DNA of 64,000 nt, taken from Canna indica (lineage: Eukaryota; Streptophyta; Magnoliopsida; Zingiberales; Cannaceae). Below the pieces are notes generated by a model that worked only from the letters and a program-made list of their open reading frames with translations, was not told the DNA's origin and made no database searches. The stretch lies in assembly GCA_034359265.1 (NCBI GenBank), contig CP136895.1, positions 42,488,001 through 42,552,000 on the forward strand, given 5' to 3'. Made by a program: the position numbers and the translations under genes. Shown here one piece after another: positions 22,222-34,239 of the stretch; the first letter of the stretch is position 1, and each line of letters starts with the position of its first letter.

Positions 22222-25200
22222 TTATTTCAAATCTTCATTTTCATTTCTCAAATCTTTTACCTCACTTTTTAAATTCTCAATTTCAAGCTTAAAATCATCA
22301 TGGGAAGAAACAAGTGTACTTGTATTCAATTTTTCATTTTCTAGTTCATGCACATGAGAACTAAGCCTTAAATTTTCTTCCTCTAGTTTTCTATTTTCCT
22401 TGTTATTTTTCATAAGCAAGGCATACATTTTTTGACATTCCTCAACTAGTTCCTCATATGGCAAGTTAAATGAACTAGAGGAGCTATGACTATCATTATC
22501 AATAAGATTTTTTTTATGACAAGAGGTGGAAGAATTTACCTCATTTTTTAATCCCATGAGGCACAATTGAGAAGTAGCTCTATTGTCATGATGAGAGGAT
22601 GCTTCGAGGGAATCGGAGGACGATGTAGAAGCATTTGACATCTTCCTTGCCTTATTTTTCAATAATGGGCAGTTCTTCTTGATATGCCCCTTCTCCTTGC
22701 ACAAATGGCAAATGACTTTTCTCTTTCGGCTCTTTGAAATGTCTTTTTGACTAGAAACACAATGAGCCTCAAAAACCAAGTTAGCATTGGAGGGATGTGT
22801 CACACCCCAACTTAGGGTCGTGTGACCGGCCAGGGTCTACATACTACCAAGAAGCCTACTACCTACACTGACCAACGAGAAACCAGAAACACATCGAATA
22901 AAAAGAAACCACAATGCAATTTTATTTAAAGTTTCAAAAGTTCACAATTTTTCTGAAAAGAGAAGAATAACTAACATCATCACAAAGTAAAACATCTCAA
23001 GTTCAAAGTTGAGTACAAGCTTAAAAGACAACAACTATCAGTGTAGGAAAATGAAAACATCTAGACCACTAGACTATGATTAAAGGATGCCGCTACGAGA
23101 TTGACACCACCGCCTGCCCTCCAGCTGCACCATGACGTCAAGCCTCAACTCACTGATCATGCTCTGCAAAATAAAAAGAAATAAACCGTGAGTCCACTTG
23201 GGACTCAGTGAGCGGTTCTTCCGAACCTCCACATAATCCCCTATAAGCATGCATAAATATATATAAGGCAGCATAGTATAAAGTCAGGGAGGTAAGTTAC
23301 TTTTGATATGACAACCGACCCCAGGGGTCGTCCTGTATAGACCATATATTAGAAACAGAAACCCGCCATAACGGCCTTATTTAGCCACTTGGCATCCGAC
23401 CCTTAGGGCCTACTCATGGTCTAGGAATTCTGGCCATAACTAGCCCTACCATACATGGTAATAATACACTGGCCACTCGGGCCACACAATACTAAGGTGA
23501 AATCAAGAAGTTCTCGGGCCATCGACTAGGATGGTCTGCTAGTCTCCGGACACCGTCTGGGGTAGGGATAGCTAATCCCACCCAACTGGGGTCTGACACC
23601 TAGCAGGCCCGCTGGTGATATCTCAAGACCCAATCACTGGCCGAGTCATGCATTCGTCATTCCGACTACTCAAGCATCTCGGCAGACCATCACAATCACA
23701 TCACAAGCAAGTGTCTAGAGCTTCCTTATATAAAATCCCGGGTGTCTACCCATACTCGGCCCTTGATTCTGGGCCAGTATCATCCGTACCTTACTATACT
23801 CTAATTAAACCATGAGAAAGCATTCTAACTCATCTACATTCGAGTTTCCATAATTAACACGCACTTTAAAGTTTTCCTACTATTCGTCTAGTGTCATTTG
23901 CTACATTACGCTAGTGTGGGCTACCTGTTACAAGTGTAGAATTATTATATATGGATGTGCCAAAGCCCTCAGGTGATAGGAAGGTTAACCTACCACTACT
24001 ACCATAAATAAACATAAAAGTGCATCAAATAAGTAAGTAAATTCTGCATTTAACAAAGATTTCCAGCAAGGTAACATTAGAGCTATCATGGCAATGCTCT
24101 ACTAGAAATAGCAATTAATAAGGAAAAATATTGAAAGCAATTACTACTTCTTAATGTCGCTAAGTGTAGATGTACATACGCAATAGGGTGGTGTTTTCCT
24201 TAGTTGGTGTCCTTCCTATTTCTCCTCTCAATTCGACTTGACGATCGAGGTGACCCTCGCTTTCTAATGTTCAAATGTTTCTAAGTATGAAAACTAATCC
24301 TCTCCGATTACCTTTCCCCTACTTGGCTCGGCCGAACCTTGAGCAAGGCATGCCTTACTCGGCTGAGCCTACAAGGGTAGGAGAAGGTGATTGATCCTTG
24401 TTGTTTGATCACAACCTCTAGCATTTAACCTTATGAACTACTCTAGATGAATTGTAGACCAATCCTCTCCCCCTCACTGTTCGGCCAGACCTTGATCAAG
24501 GCTTTCCTTGATTGGCTGAACACTAAAAACTCCTAGGGAGAAAGAATCTCAAACAACTATGGCATCAATTGAATCGCGAATCATACAAATTTAAATCTAC
24601 ACGAACTATAGGGGGGTTTAGGCCAAGCGAGGGAATTGGGGAAAATTCGGCATGACCTTTCCCCTTTTCCCTCATCTAGCCAATCCTTAGATCTAAGAAA
24701 AACAACGTGGAAACATTCATCGCGCGATTACAACATGCAATAAAAACCATAATCATCGAGTAAACCTCGGATTCACAAGATCCGATGAGAGAAAACCCAC
24801 GATTCACCATTCTAAGGGTCGGCCACATGACTACCCATCTAACTAGGATCGACCACTCACCTTTGCTTGAGGAAGAAGAAGAATCGGACGTTGGCGATCT
24901 CGAATCTTTCGGCGTCGACGCGATTTCTGGACTGACCAAGATCCCTCCTCCCTCTTTCTCCCCTCTCTCTTGCTCGAGCTTTGTGCGGCTCCTAGATGAG
25001 TCGCACGGCTCAACGAAGAGGGATTTTATTCCCTTATCTAAAATGCCTTATTTACCCCTTACGACTTAACCTTGACTCGACTCAATCCGAGTCAGACTTG
25101 GGTTTCGATTTTATTCGCAACACGAGTCAATCTTAACTCAATTAAAGCATCAATGCATAAAAGGAAAGGGTCATTTAACCAAATTTAAATTTCATACTAC

Positions 25201-25682
25201 ATTAGTCAAGTTATACCTTCTACTCGAGGTGATTCCGAGGCTCGACTCGACTAATCCCGGGTCCGACGCGCTGCACCAAAATAGATTTTTATATTAGGAA
25301 ATTTTTCAGGTCTTACAGGATGACCATTGTCATCACCACCTTCATGAAAAGTAGTTAACTCCTCGGTTTTGGCATAATCATATAAGATGTTTAAACATGA
25401 CCATAAATCAAAAGCCGAAGTACAATGCATGACTTTTTCAAGGATGCAATTAGGTAAGGTACAAAATATATAATACATAGTATCTCCATTAGATTGAAAC
25501 AATTTCTTGTCAAGTTCACTCCAATCATACATGTCAACCTTAGGTTCAATGTATTTTAATTTTAACATGTTATAAACATCAACACCTCTAGTCTTTAAGT
25601 AGGTGTACATCCTAGACTTTCAAAGACCAAAGTTCGATTCATCGAACCTAGGAGGTATAGACGCTACACACTCGAGTGTCAT
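22222..25682 (-). pseudogene. Gag first ORF, copy 2, split by a solo LTR
   Basis: Start ATG at 25682 (MTLECVASIP). A TGA at the site of Trp in copy 3 (SNFGLW) interrupts it after about 20 residues. It continues through the copia Gag domain (MYTYLKTRGVDVYNML, CTLPNCILEKVMH, DLWSCLNILYDYAKTEEL) to GGDDNGHP, where the solo LTR 22798-25317 is inserted. It resumes as HPSNANLVF, has an intact zinc knuckle CHLCKEKGHIKKNC and a coiled coil, and ends ENEDLK then TAA at 22222, the same terminus as copy 1. Confidence 0.82.
22798..25317 (-). mobile_element. Second solo LTR (gypsy-like), TSD GGATG
   Basis: Reverse-strand start TGTAAGACCTGAAAAATTTC at 25317 and end GGGTGTGACA at 22798, 2,520 bases. GGATG lies on both sides (22793-22797 and 25318-25322). 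The end and general composition resemble the chromovirus LTR at 15256-18014, but most of the sequence differs, so it is a separate family. It interrupts gag of copy 2. Short ORFs inside (23615-23815, 24785-25069) do not look coding. Confidence 0.92.
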
Positions 25683-25751
25683 TTTCCGAATGGAAGCAAA
25701 CTGTAGAAGATACAGTGAAATCTCAAGCTACGGACCCACTATGATTCTAAA

Positions 25752-27415
25752 TGTTGGTAAAATAGCCACACTAGAGAGGGGGAGGGGGAATAGTGTGTTA
25801 TCTAAATCTTTTTGTCTAATTCCGATTTTAATCGTTTGCTTGATTACTTAGGCAATTCACAAATCGAGTAGTAAGTGGAACCAACATATAAATGATAAGT
25901 AATAAGAAACACAAGGTAAACAATGCTAACACAATTATTTATTGTGGTTCGGCCCCAATGCCTACTCCACTACTTAAGCACCCCGCTTAGGATTTTAAAA
26001 CTAGGTTTACTAGATTATATCGTTTCCCTTGCAAAGAGACCTTTACACCAGAAAGTCTCCGCCCTCAAACTAAAGACACTTCCACAACCGGAAGTATCTT
26101 GTCTTCCTACCAAGAGCAGTCTCCCACCTCAACCTAAGGGACAACTCAACTAATCCTAGTAAACTAAGTTTACAATGGTGGATTTAAGCCTTAACACCAA
26201 GGCAACCACCAACTCAATCAAACCTAGCAACCTAGGTTTACACACTTGAAAATACAATGAAATAAATAATAAAATACACAAATAATGGAGCAAATAAACA
26301 ACCCAACTTATACTTAGCTCCGAACATGAGTCCTAGTTCCTCTTGATGCCTCAAGGATAAATCGATCAAAGCTTTGAAGGCAAAATTATGTTTTTATCAT
26401 GAGAACTAGGGTTTGCAATGAAATGGATCAAGAAATCTTTAGAGATGATCAATGATGGCTTAAATGAATGTTTTGATCAAGGAGGAAGACACTCAAAGAC
26501 TAGTTTATATAAGCCCCAAGAAGAGAGAGCCAAAATAGCTCTCCCAACGGGCTATTTTCTGCTCGTTGGCGACGCCCGGTCTCTTGCCGGTTGATCGTCG
26601 GTCGATCGACCGAGTAACCATCGAGCGACCGTCGAGCGATCGAAGGCATTCTGCCCATTCTGGGAATCGTTAGGTCGACCAAAATGCCTTCACCTTCTGC
26701 CAGTCGACCAGTCGGTCGACCGAACCTGGGCAGACTATTTGGTTTGGCTGATTTTTCTGCTTGTTTGTTCTTTTTTGGGTTCCGTCTTCGCTAAGTCTAC
26801 TTATATAACATTTATTAACTTTAATACATAAATGTTAGATAAGGATTCTCCCCATTTGGATTTAATAAAAATATCTAAAAAATCAAAATCCTTAAGAATC
26901 AAAATCTAACTTTTTGGGTCTAGTACAAATTTTTGAAAATCGGAAATTTTATAGTCTCCTGGGTCAAATATGGTAGGCTAAAGGCTTCCAAAAAATCCTT
27001 AAAAATATATTGTTATGTAGTTTTTACCTAAGGAACAATAACTGACACTTTTGGTGCCAAGAAAATGTCTAGGTTATATAGCCCTCCAAGGAGCTCCCTA
27101 AGCTTTGTGTATTTCAGGGCCTTTTCTAATTTTTTGGGTTTTCGTGTTTTGGGATTCGGGTTTGGTTTTGGGGTTCTTATGCATCATCATTAGGATTTAC
27201 AACACATGCTAGACACCCTACACCTAAACTCTAACTTCCCGAAGAATCCCGAGCAACGACGAGCGTCCTTGCCGATTTCTCCAATTTTTCCGATCGGGGA
27301 CGTCGAGCGCTAACCAACTTAGAACCTGAAAGTATTTCTCAATGAAACCATTAGTTTCATGTTTGTTATCATCAAAACCGAGATTAAGACCAAGGTTGAA
27401 AACCTTAGGCCAACA
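25752..27415 (-). repeat. 5' LTR of gag-only element copy 2
   Basis: 1,664 bases, start TGTTGGCC at 27415, end CCAACA at 25752. It contains the GGTCGACC/CGATCGACCG-rich stretch (26570-26730), a TATATAA-type site at 26511-26518 on the reverse strand and the shared U5 words (the ggttcggcccc / aggcattggggcc block at about 25945-25970). The PBS expected next to 25752 is degenerate: TTTAGAATCATAGTGG stands where copy 3 has TTGGTATTAGAGTAGG. Confidence 0.9.
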
Positions 27416-27655
27416 AGAGGTCGCTGCCCCTATTGTTACGAGGCATTTGTTGTGGACTTACATTGGAGGGCGTGCACATGTGCATCTCAGATTTGGGATC
27501 GGAGCCCCCCCTTTGCCCTATGGCTTAAGGTATAACTTATGCTTCTTCGTCTTATGTTGAATTCCATAGTATCGCTAAAGTAAATCATTGTTTTTGAGAT
27601 GTTTGAATTTTTTACTTCGCTATTTCCGCTGCGTTTTCTTCTTCACATCCTAACA

Positions 27656-28407
27656 AACTAACCCTAGCTAACTAAGTTTACACCATGGACTTATGCCTCT
27701 ACACCAGGGCTACCACCAACTTCTTGACCTAACACATTAGGTCAAAAGCAACACTTTAAAGTTAACAAAAAACCACAAATATACACAAGTAAATGGAGCA
27801 ACAAATCAAACACACATACTTAGCTCCAACCAATAAGTCCAAGATCTTATGGATGTTCAAGGCTCATTCAAGAAGGTAGAAGTTAAAAGCTAGGGTTTGA
27901 AAGAAATGGCTCATGAAAGGCTTGGTAAATCTCAAATAATGGCTCAATGAAGAATTGGGTAGGTAGGAAGGCAGGTTTGGGGCCTCTTTATATAGATCCC
28001 AAAAGCATGGGCTCAAAAAGCGTTGTTCAACAGATCAAAATAGATCCGTTGGACAATTCAATCACACGTTCGGCAACCGAACCTTTGATTGATAAATGCA
28101 CAATGTGCAGTTTCAGCGCAGTTTGCTTGCCGGTCCGGGTTTCGGTATTGGTTTTTAGTGTTCTTTGCATCATAATAGAGAAATTTACATTCAATCAAGA
28201 CGCCCTAAATCTAAACTCCATCGTCCAAATATTTCGAGCGTTGACGAGCGTCCTTCTGATTTTGGAGATTTCTTCGATTTTTCCAATCAAAGATGTCACG
28301 TGCAAACCATCTTGGAAGCTAAAATTATTTCTCACTCAAACATTAGTTCCGAGTTTGTTATCATCAAAATGAAGATTAAGACCTAGGTTGAAAACCTTAG
28401 GTCAACA
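27656..28407 (-). repeat. Truncated LTR of the gag-only family
   Basis: Reverse-strand start TGTTGACCTAAGG at 28407; similarity to the copy 2 LTR ends inside the LTR at 27656, where copia-type copy A finishes. Shared words include catggacttatgcctctaca and tttgttatcatcaaaat near the start. The remainder of this element is missing, so it is a relic of a fourth family member. Confidence 0.7.
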
Positions 28408-29628
28408 CGGGTTTGCCTCGATCCCTCGGTTAGTGTGCATGAAACCATGGAACTTGTCGTCGTGTACTCCGAAGCACACTTTTCTGGATTCAACCTCATG
28501 CTGTTGTGCCTATGTTGGCTGAAGATTTCCGCGAGATCGTCATAGTGGTTTTCGGTGGTGGGCGTTTTGGCGACCATATCATCCAATATACCTACATATT
28601 CCGACTTGGTTGTTCGAAAACTTTATTCATTACGCGTTGGTACGTAGCACCTGCGTTCTTCAAACCGAAAGGCATCACCTTGTAACATAAGTTAGCTTTT
28701 TTGGTGATGAAGGCCATTTTTTCCTCATCCTCGTTGGTGCATCCGGATCTAGTTGTAGCTCGACTGTGCATCCATGAAGCTCAAGTACTGATATCCTGAG
28801 GAATCGTCGACTAGTTTGTCCATGCCCGAGAGCGGGTAGGAATCCTTTGGGTAGGCTTTGTTTAGGTCGGTGAAGTCTACACACATTCGTGATTTCCTCG
28901 AATTCTTCTTGACCGACACAATGTTTGTGAGCCATGTGGTGAATCTGATTTCACTGATGAAATTTGCTTTCATCAATTTTCGGGTCTCTTCTACAGAAGC
29001 TTGTTGGCGCTCGGCTCAAGCATTCTTTTATTTTGCGCCACAAGTTTTACTCGGCGGTCACTGGCGATCTTGTGGCAGATGACTATGGGGTCTATTTTTG
29101 TCATGTCGGCTAGTGTTCATGCAAATAGGTCGGTGTTGTTTGTGAGCAGAGTGCCGAGTCAAATTTTGTGCTCGGCGTGTAGGCGAGCTCCGATGATGGT
29201 CACCTGCTCGGGGGAGTCCCCTATTTGTACAGGTTTTATGTCGTCGGCGTGCAGATTTCGCTCTTGGACATCTCCTATGGGGTCCAATTCACATATATTT
29301 GGCTGATTTTCTACATGGCAAACCGAGTGTGTTGGTTGGGATGAAGTACTCCGTGCCTCTCCCAGCTCAGCCAAATTCTGCTTTAGACACTCATTGAAGC
29401 ACAACCGGGTCTCTTTTTGGTCGGCGTGGACCACTCCCACTTATGTCAGCCAAGTGGGGAGTCGACACAATGGCTCCCAACCTGTTAAATGAAGGTCGCC
29501 CCAAAATCATATGATAGGGGATGAGACAATCGATGAGATACTACACATTCATCAATTTAGTCTTTGGCTGGGAGCCGAACGTTGTCGTCAACATCATGTA
29601 ACCTCAGACGTTGACTCGTTCTCCCAAG
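28408..29628 (-). pseudogene. Tat/Retand-type Ty3/gypsy pol fragment: protease end and RT
   Basis: Reading leftwards, GERVNV (near 29622) continues the protease cut at 48253. After a spacer, RT motifs follow in broken frames: CHKIASD, then RMCVDFTDLNKAYPKDSYPL, YLSFMDAQSSYN, an FEQPSRNM-x-VYWMD-like remnant of the YVDD region, and MRLNPEKC. Known: this block identifies the Tat/Retand branch of Ty3/gypsy. Stops and frameshifts show it is dead. It ends at the LTR fragment at 28407, with RNase H and integrase not present in the window. Confidence 0.82.
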
Positions 29629-32600
29629 TGAAATAAATAGTGCTCTTGAGCCAATCACATGTTAATGTGTAGGGAACTATCTATGGTTAATGAATAATAT
29701 GAGGCATCTTTTCATCATATGCTGCATCTATATTTTGTATATATTAGATTGTGATGAACCCCATGAACTCAGGCAACTGATTCTAAGGCTATGATGAGAT
29801 CATGCCAGTAAGACTTGGAATCCAGATTCCCCTATTCTAAATGTTCCCAATTGTAGGATCACCAATTAGGGGATTGATGATTCCGAATAGACTGGTGCAC
29901 TTGGTACATGCCTTATACAATAAGGGATAGCTGATCTCACGGTTACCTATGAGCCGTCATTAATGTACAAGTGCAGATGCTCATTAGGGAATGAGTTCAC
30001 TGAACGGACCTGCACGAGGAACATAGAATGGAATCTTTACATGAGTGTCAATGGGATGTTCCTCGGGTGATATTAGGTGCAAGCAGATCTTGGACCTGAG
30101 GTTGTCATGGTTACCTTGTGAGTGACAACCCATTGCCTTGCTTTTATCCCTACATGGCCCTCAACATCATGTGCCAGATATTACTGGGCATGGGGAAATA
30201 TTCATGGAAGTATGTGAGCAACCAACATGGAATCAGTTACTCCTAGTGAGAGGACATAACGTCCTATGTGTCCCTACAAGTGTTGACTTGGGAATCTCTT
30301 CCTATAGTAGACATGAAAGTTAGGAAGATGTTTTTGACATTTCATTATTGAGACGACATCTTGGTGGATGGAATACATATGAATTGGGACATTAGCCGAC
30401 GATAACGTCCTGTGGTATTAGGGTTTGACACTTCTCGTACCCTAGCCGACTTCGAGACATTGTAACCGAGGGACTTAGTTGCACGGTAACTAGTCACCGA
30501 AGGGCGTTCGATCCCTGTAGATTGAACCTCACACTATTTGAGTAGTCATGACACATTGCTAGACGTCAATCTTGACTTGTGAGTGGGGTCTCTCACGACC
30601 ACACCAAAGGGGTTTTAGTGGTGGCTCGTAAGAATCGAATAGAAGCCGTTCTATCGGATCGGAATCTCCGTTATGCATAACTCGCTGCTGGCTTAGTGTG
30701 AGGCCCAATGGGTCAAACACAACAGGCTAACCTCGTAACGAACCTTATGCGATTAAGAGCGAATGTGGCACTATATGCCAACTAGCATGGACATGCTGCA
30801 ACACGATCACGGATCTCGTTGACAGACATGATAGGAAAGATGTTTCCTATAGGAACGAATACGCGAAGAAGGAGTTCCTCGGTAATCCTAATTTGTAGGG
30901 CATCCCTAAATCGTAGGGATTGGCATATAATAAATTCTAATCAATAAGGATTTAATTTATAGAGGTAAATTAAAGTTTATATTTAGTTGGATTTAATTAA
31001 TGTAATATCCTAGATATTTTAATTATATATTTTTTTTCCTCTTATGGTTTGTGTTTGCCAGCCTAGCGGACTACTCCGAGGTCAAGCCGAGTCGACTCAT
31101 GGTCTGGAGCGAGCTTGCGAGCTCGGGTAAGTAAGAATATGAGATATGTGAATTTTACTTGAGTAGTTAAATTCATTTAATTTTATGTTGTGTATGCATA
31201 ATTGTTTAGCTTATGTGGATGTACATATGTGGTTGCTTATAATTTATCATGGGATTAGAATAGGATTATTTAAGTTAGCGGGCTCGGGTTCAGCTTGAGG
31301 CAGATGCGGGTTTGATAACGGGCTAGTAGAGTTAGGGTTGAGGAGGGAGTATAAAACCCCCTCCCCTTGGCTTGCGGCTCCCCGTTCGAGCCGCACAAGT
31401 TGTGAAAGGAGAGAGGAACCAAGCCGATCCAACCGTCGCTCCCCCCTTCCTTGGAGCCGGCGTCCTCAAGCCGCAGCCGTCGAGACGAGTTCTCTCCCTT
31501 CATCTTCTTCTTCATTCTCTTTGGAGCCGAGCTAACAGGAGCCAGCCAACCAGCCCCTCTCTCCTTCCCCTTTCCCTCTCCTCAAGCCGACGGCTTGAGG
31601 TGAGCCGCCGCCCCCCTCTTCCCCCCTTCCTTGAGTCGAGGCACCATCTTTTGAAGCCGGAATCGAGGGACATCATCCGGAATTTCTTCTTTAATCATCC
31701 TTCCTATTTAGGTGAGTGGTTTTACCCCTCCTTCTAGGGTTTTCTTCGAGTAATAGAAGCCGTTCTTGAAGGCTTGGATGATTTTGTTTTGTTTTTTGAT
31801 GATCTCTCGACTTATCATTGATCTTTTGGGTGCCGTGTTTGAATAGATCCTAAACCTTCCCTTATGTGGCTCGGCAGCCCTAGGATGACCCTAGGGTTGC
31901 TCGGCCAAGGTGGAGAAAGGGGGCGCCCTCCAAGTGTTCGATGAATTGCCTAAGAGAAATGTGTAGATTTTCCTTGCCTTCTATGCTTTCAATTTGTTCA
32001 TCAATCTTGATGCTTATTATTTAAAAGCACGCTTTGTAATAAATCTGTGATTATTGGGTAGAAATCATGTTTCTAAAAATTAAGATCTTGATATTGGTGC
32101 CATGAAGGTTCTTGAAGAAAGTTTCTTGATCGTGATGTTTGGTTCTTATTTATAGTATTGTTGGTACTTGTTAGCCTTGTTGTTAAGCATGAGAATTGAG
32201 AAATTTATCTCAAGATTATATTCTGTTTAAATGGTAATTAAAGGCTTAATTTCTGTGAATTTCGGATTTATTTTCATGCTATGTTGAAAAACTTAATGTT
32301 GCTGAAATTTCATGTTGAGATGATTGAATCTGTGTTGTTTTTATAATGCTTGCTGTAGTGTATGTATTTTTCTGAGCATAGTCGAGTAACCTATCATTTC
32401 GACCAGAAAATATAGTTTGGAAATATAGGACACACTCTGGAGATCAGATTCGGGTTAGATACATCAATTTCGGGCATAACAGTAAGCTAAACAAAACCCT
32501 AAAACAAAACCCTAATCTTGGTTATCTAAATTTTAATTGCATAATTAAAATTGGGCAAATGGTCAACATAATCTATTATGAACTAACAAGTAAAGTTTAT

Positions 32601-32814
32601 GCATGAAATAAAACCACACAGGTTATGACATTACGGATTTAGGAGTTGGGGTCGGGTATTGGAGTGTTGAGACGCTTTCCAATAAGGACACCCCTAAGAC
32701 ACCGTAGGATAGACTTGACTTACGTCATGTTGCGTCATATCTTTATGAATGGCGGAGAAGCTCGTTGAGGAGCCAGATTGCGGGCTAGGCCCGGGAGATT
32801 GGATGGCTAATTCC

Positions 32815-33160
32815 CAATCTGTGGAACAAGTTCGGTTGAGCAAATCCCGGTTGTTCTGGTTTGGCCTCATGGGATAAGTTCGGAGGGCCTACCCGATTAT
32901 CCCCAAGGTGGTTTTAAGGAATAAGTTCGGAAGGCATACCCGATTATTCCTATGATATCCTAAAGGGGTATGTTCGGAGGGCCTACCCGATTACCCATGT
33001 GATATCTTAAAGGGGCAAGTTCAGATGGGCGAATCCCGATTGTCCATTCGCGTCTTGTGGAGCAAGTTCAGAGGTTCTTCCCGATTGCTCTTGAGTTTCT
33101 TTATACTTGGATAAGTTTAGAGGGGCCTTCTCGATTATTCTAGTATGTGTTGTTGCCTTA
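32815..33160. repeat. 50-60 bp tandem repeat array in chromovirus 5' LTR
   Basis: Six to seven units share aagttcgga-gggcctacccgatta followed by a variable spacer. The equivalent array is at about 46500-46850 in the 3' LTR and, reversed, at 15893-16335. Confidence 0.82.
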
Positions 33161-34239
33161 GGGCATGGTAGGCTTAGGCCTATTGATCTTCACCGTTTGG
33201 GTGTTGTATGCTTTAGGGCATGTAGTGGCCAAATGGCCTGATAGCTAGTCACCCCTTTGTGACTTTCTTCCTGTAGAGATAGATGTTATGATGTTGCTTA
33301 TCTTTGTGTTGTTTTATCATGGGGGTTGGTAGAACCGCTCACTGAGTTCTTTGAACTCACTCATTGTCGTTGTTTTTGTTTTGCAGAGCTTGGCCGATGA
33401 GGTGGGCTGGAGCACTAGGTGCGGCTAGAGAGCAGAGGAGCCACATGATCTCATAACAGTCCTAGTTAGGGGTCGTAATCAAGTCTGTAGTAGTTGTCAT
33501 GCACTTGTGTTTTAGTATTTTAGAGTTGTAGTCTCGTGGGGACATTCATGTTTTCATTCAGATTTTATTTAAATATCAGTACTATTGCTCTTTGATTCAT
33601 TTTAGTCCGCACTTGAGCTTTTTGATTAAAACTATATTGTTTAATGAAATTTATTTCTGTTTCTCTTTATAAATACACTACAAAAAAAATGAAATTAGTT
33701 ACAAGCTACTTTCGACACAACAGTGATATACAATGACAAAATAATCATTTAGTGGGAAAAAAATGTTCGCCAACCGTTTGTCACGTTAGGTCCGTCGCTA
33801 AAAGTCAATTTTGGCTTTCATGGCAAACTATATCAGTTTACCATGAATTGTAATTTCTTTAGTGGCAAATGAAAAAATCAAACTACCTCTGTTCTATTGT
33901 GGCAAACGGTGCTTGCTGACGTCTCATATCTTTTACGACAAAATTTTTTAACACTTACTACTAAATGTTTGTAATTATTCTACCCTTTCTAGAATTCTTT
34001 TCGTGGTAAAAATATATAAAATTTATCACTAATATCGTGTTACATTTTGCCATTACAGATCAAATTTACTATAAAATTTTTTGCCACTACATGTTTGATC
34101 CTTTGTCATTAAACGTGATTTCAAATTTAGATTATTGCCACCATATTAGTTAGGATTTTGCCACAATATGTGATGACTTTGCCACAACTTTGAGAATCTG
34201 TGATAAATAAATTTATCACAAACACAAAATTTAACAATT

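Larger units (their letters stand above)
14325..27415 (-). mobile_element. Gag-only LTR retrotransposon, copy 2, full length with TSD AGAGG
   Basis: Two LTRs beginning TGTTGG and ending CCAACA (reverse strand) bound the element, with AGAGG on both sides (14320-14324 and 27416-27420). Without its two nested solo LTRs it is about 7.8 kb. Order in its own direction: 5' LTR (27415-25752), weakly preserved PBS, gag in two ORFs, non-coding region, polypurine tract, 3' LTR (18731-14325). No protease, integrase or RT is present. Confidence 0.93.
12495..27655 (+). mobile_element. Copia-type LTR, copy A, 5'-truncated and split by gag-only element copy 2
   Basis: Bases 12495-14324 and 27421-27655 together match copy B (29629-48247 without its insert), for example cgaagggcgttcgatccctg and the closing cgctgcgttttcttcttc...CATCCTAACA. 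About 142 bases present at the start of copy B are missing. Copy 2 of the gag-only element splits it, with an AGAGG duplication. No PBS or coding sequence follows the LTR end, so it is a solo or orphan LTR. The copia assignment rests on the family-typical LTR end and is moderate. Short ORFs in 12600-14200 are not convincing genes. Confidence 0.75.

Noticed and set aside
28675..28935. Separate ORF in the Tat-like RT region
   Set aside because: It is one of several frames of the same decayed RT; motifs jump between frames, so it is listed as a single pseudogene.
31338..31737. Pro/Ser/Arg-rich ORFs that also occur at 44863-45189
   Set aside because: They lie in the two LTRs of one element, so the similarity follows from LTR duplication. 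Frames end at different places and composition follows the CT-rich DNA; no domain.
33673..33675. Clean 3-bp target duplication for CACTA-2
   Set aside because: The flanks are ATA and AAA, and comparison with the empty site near 47366-47372 suggests a lost or changed base, so a perfect TSD is not claimed.
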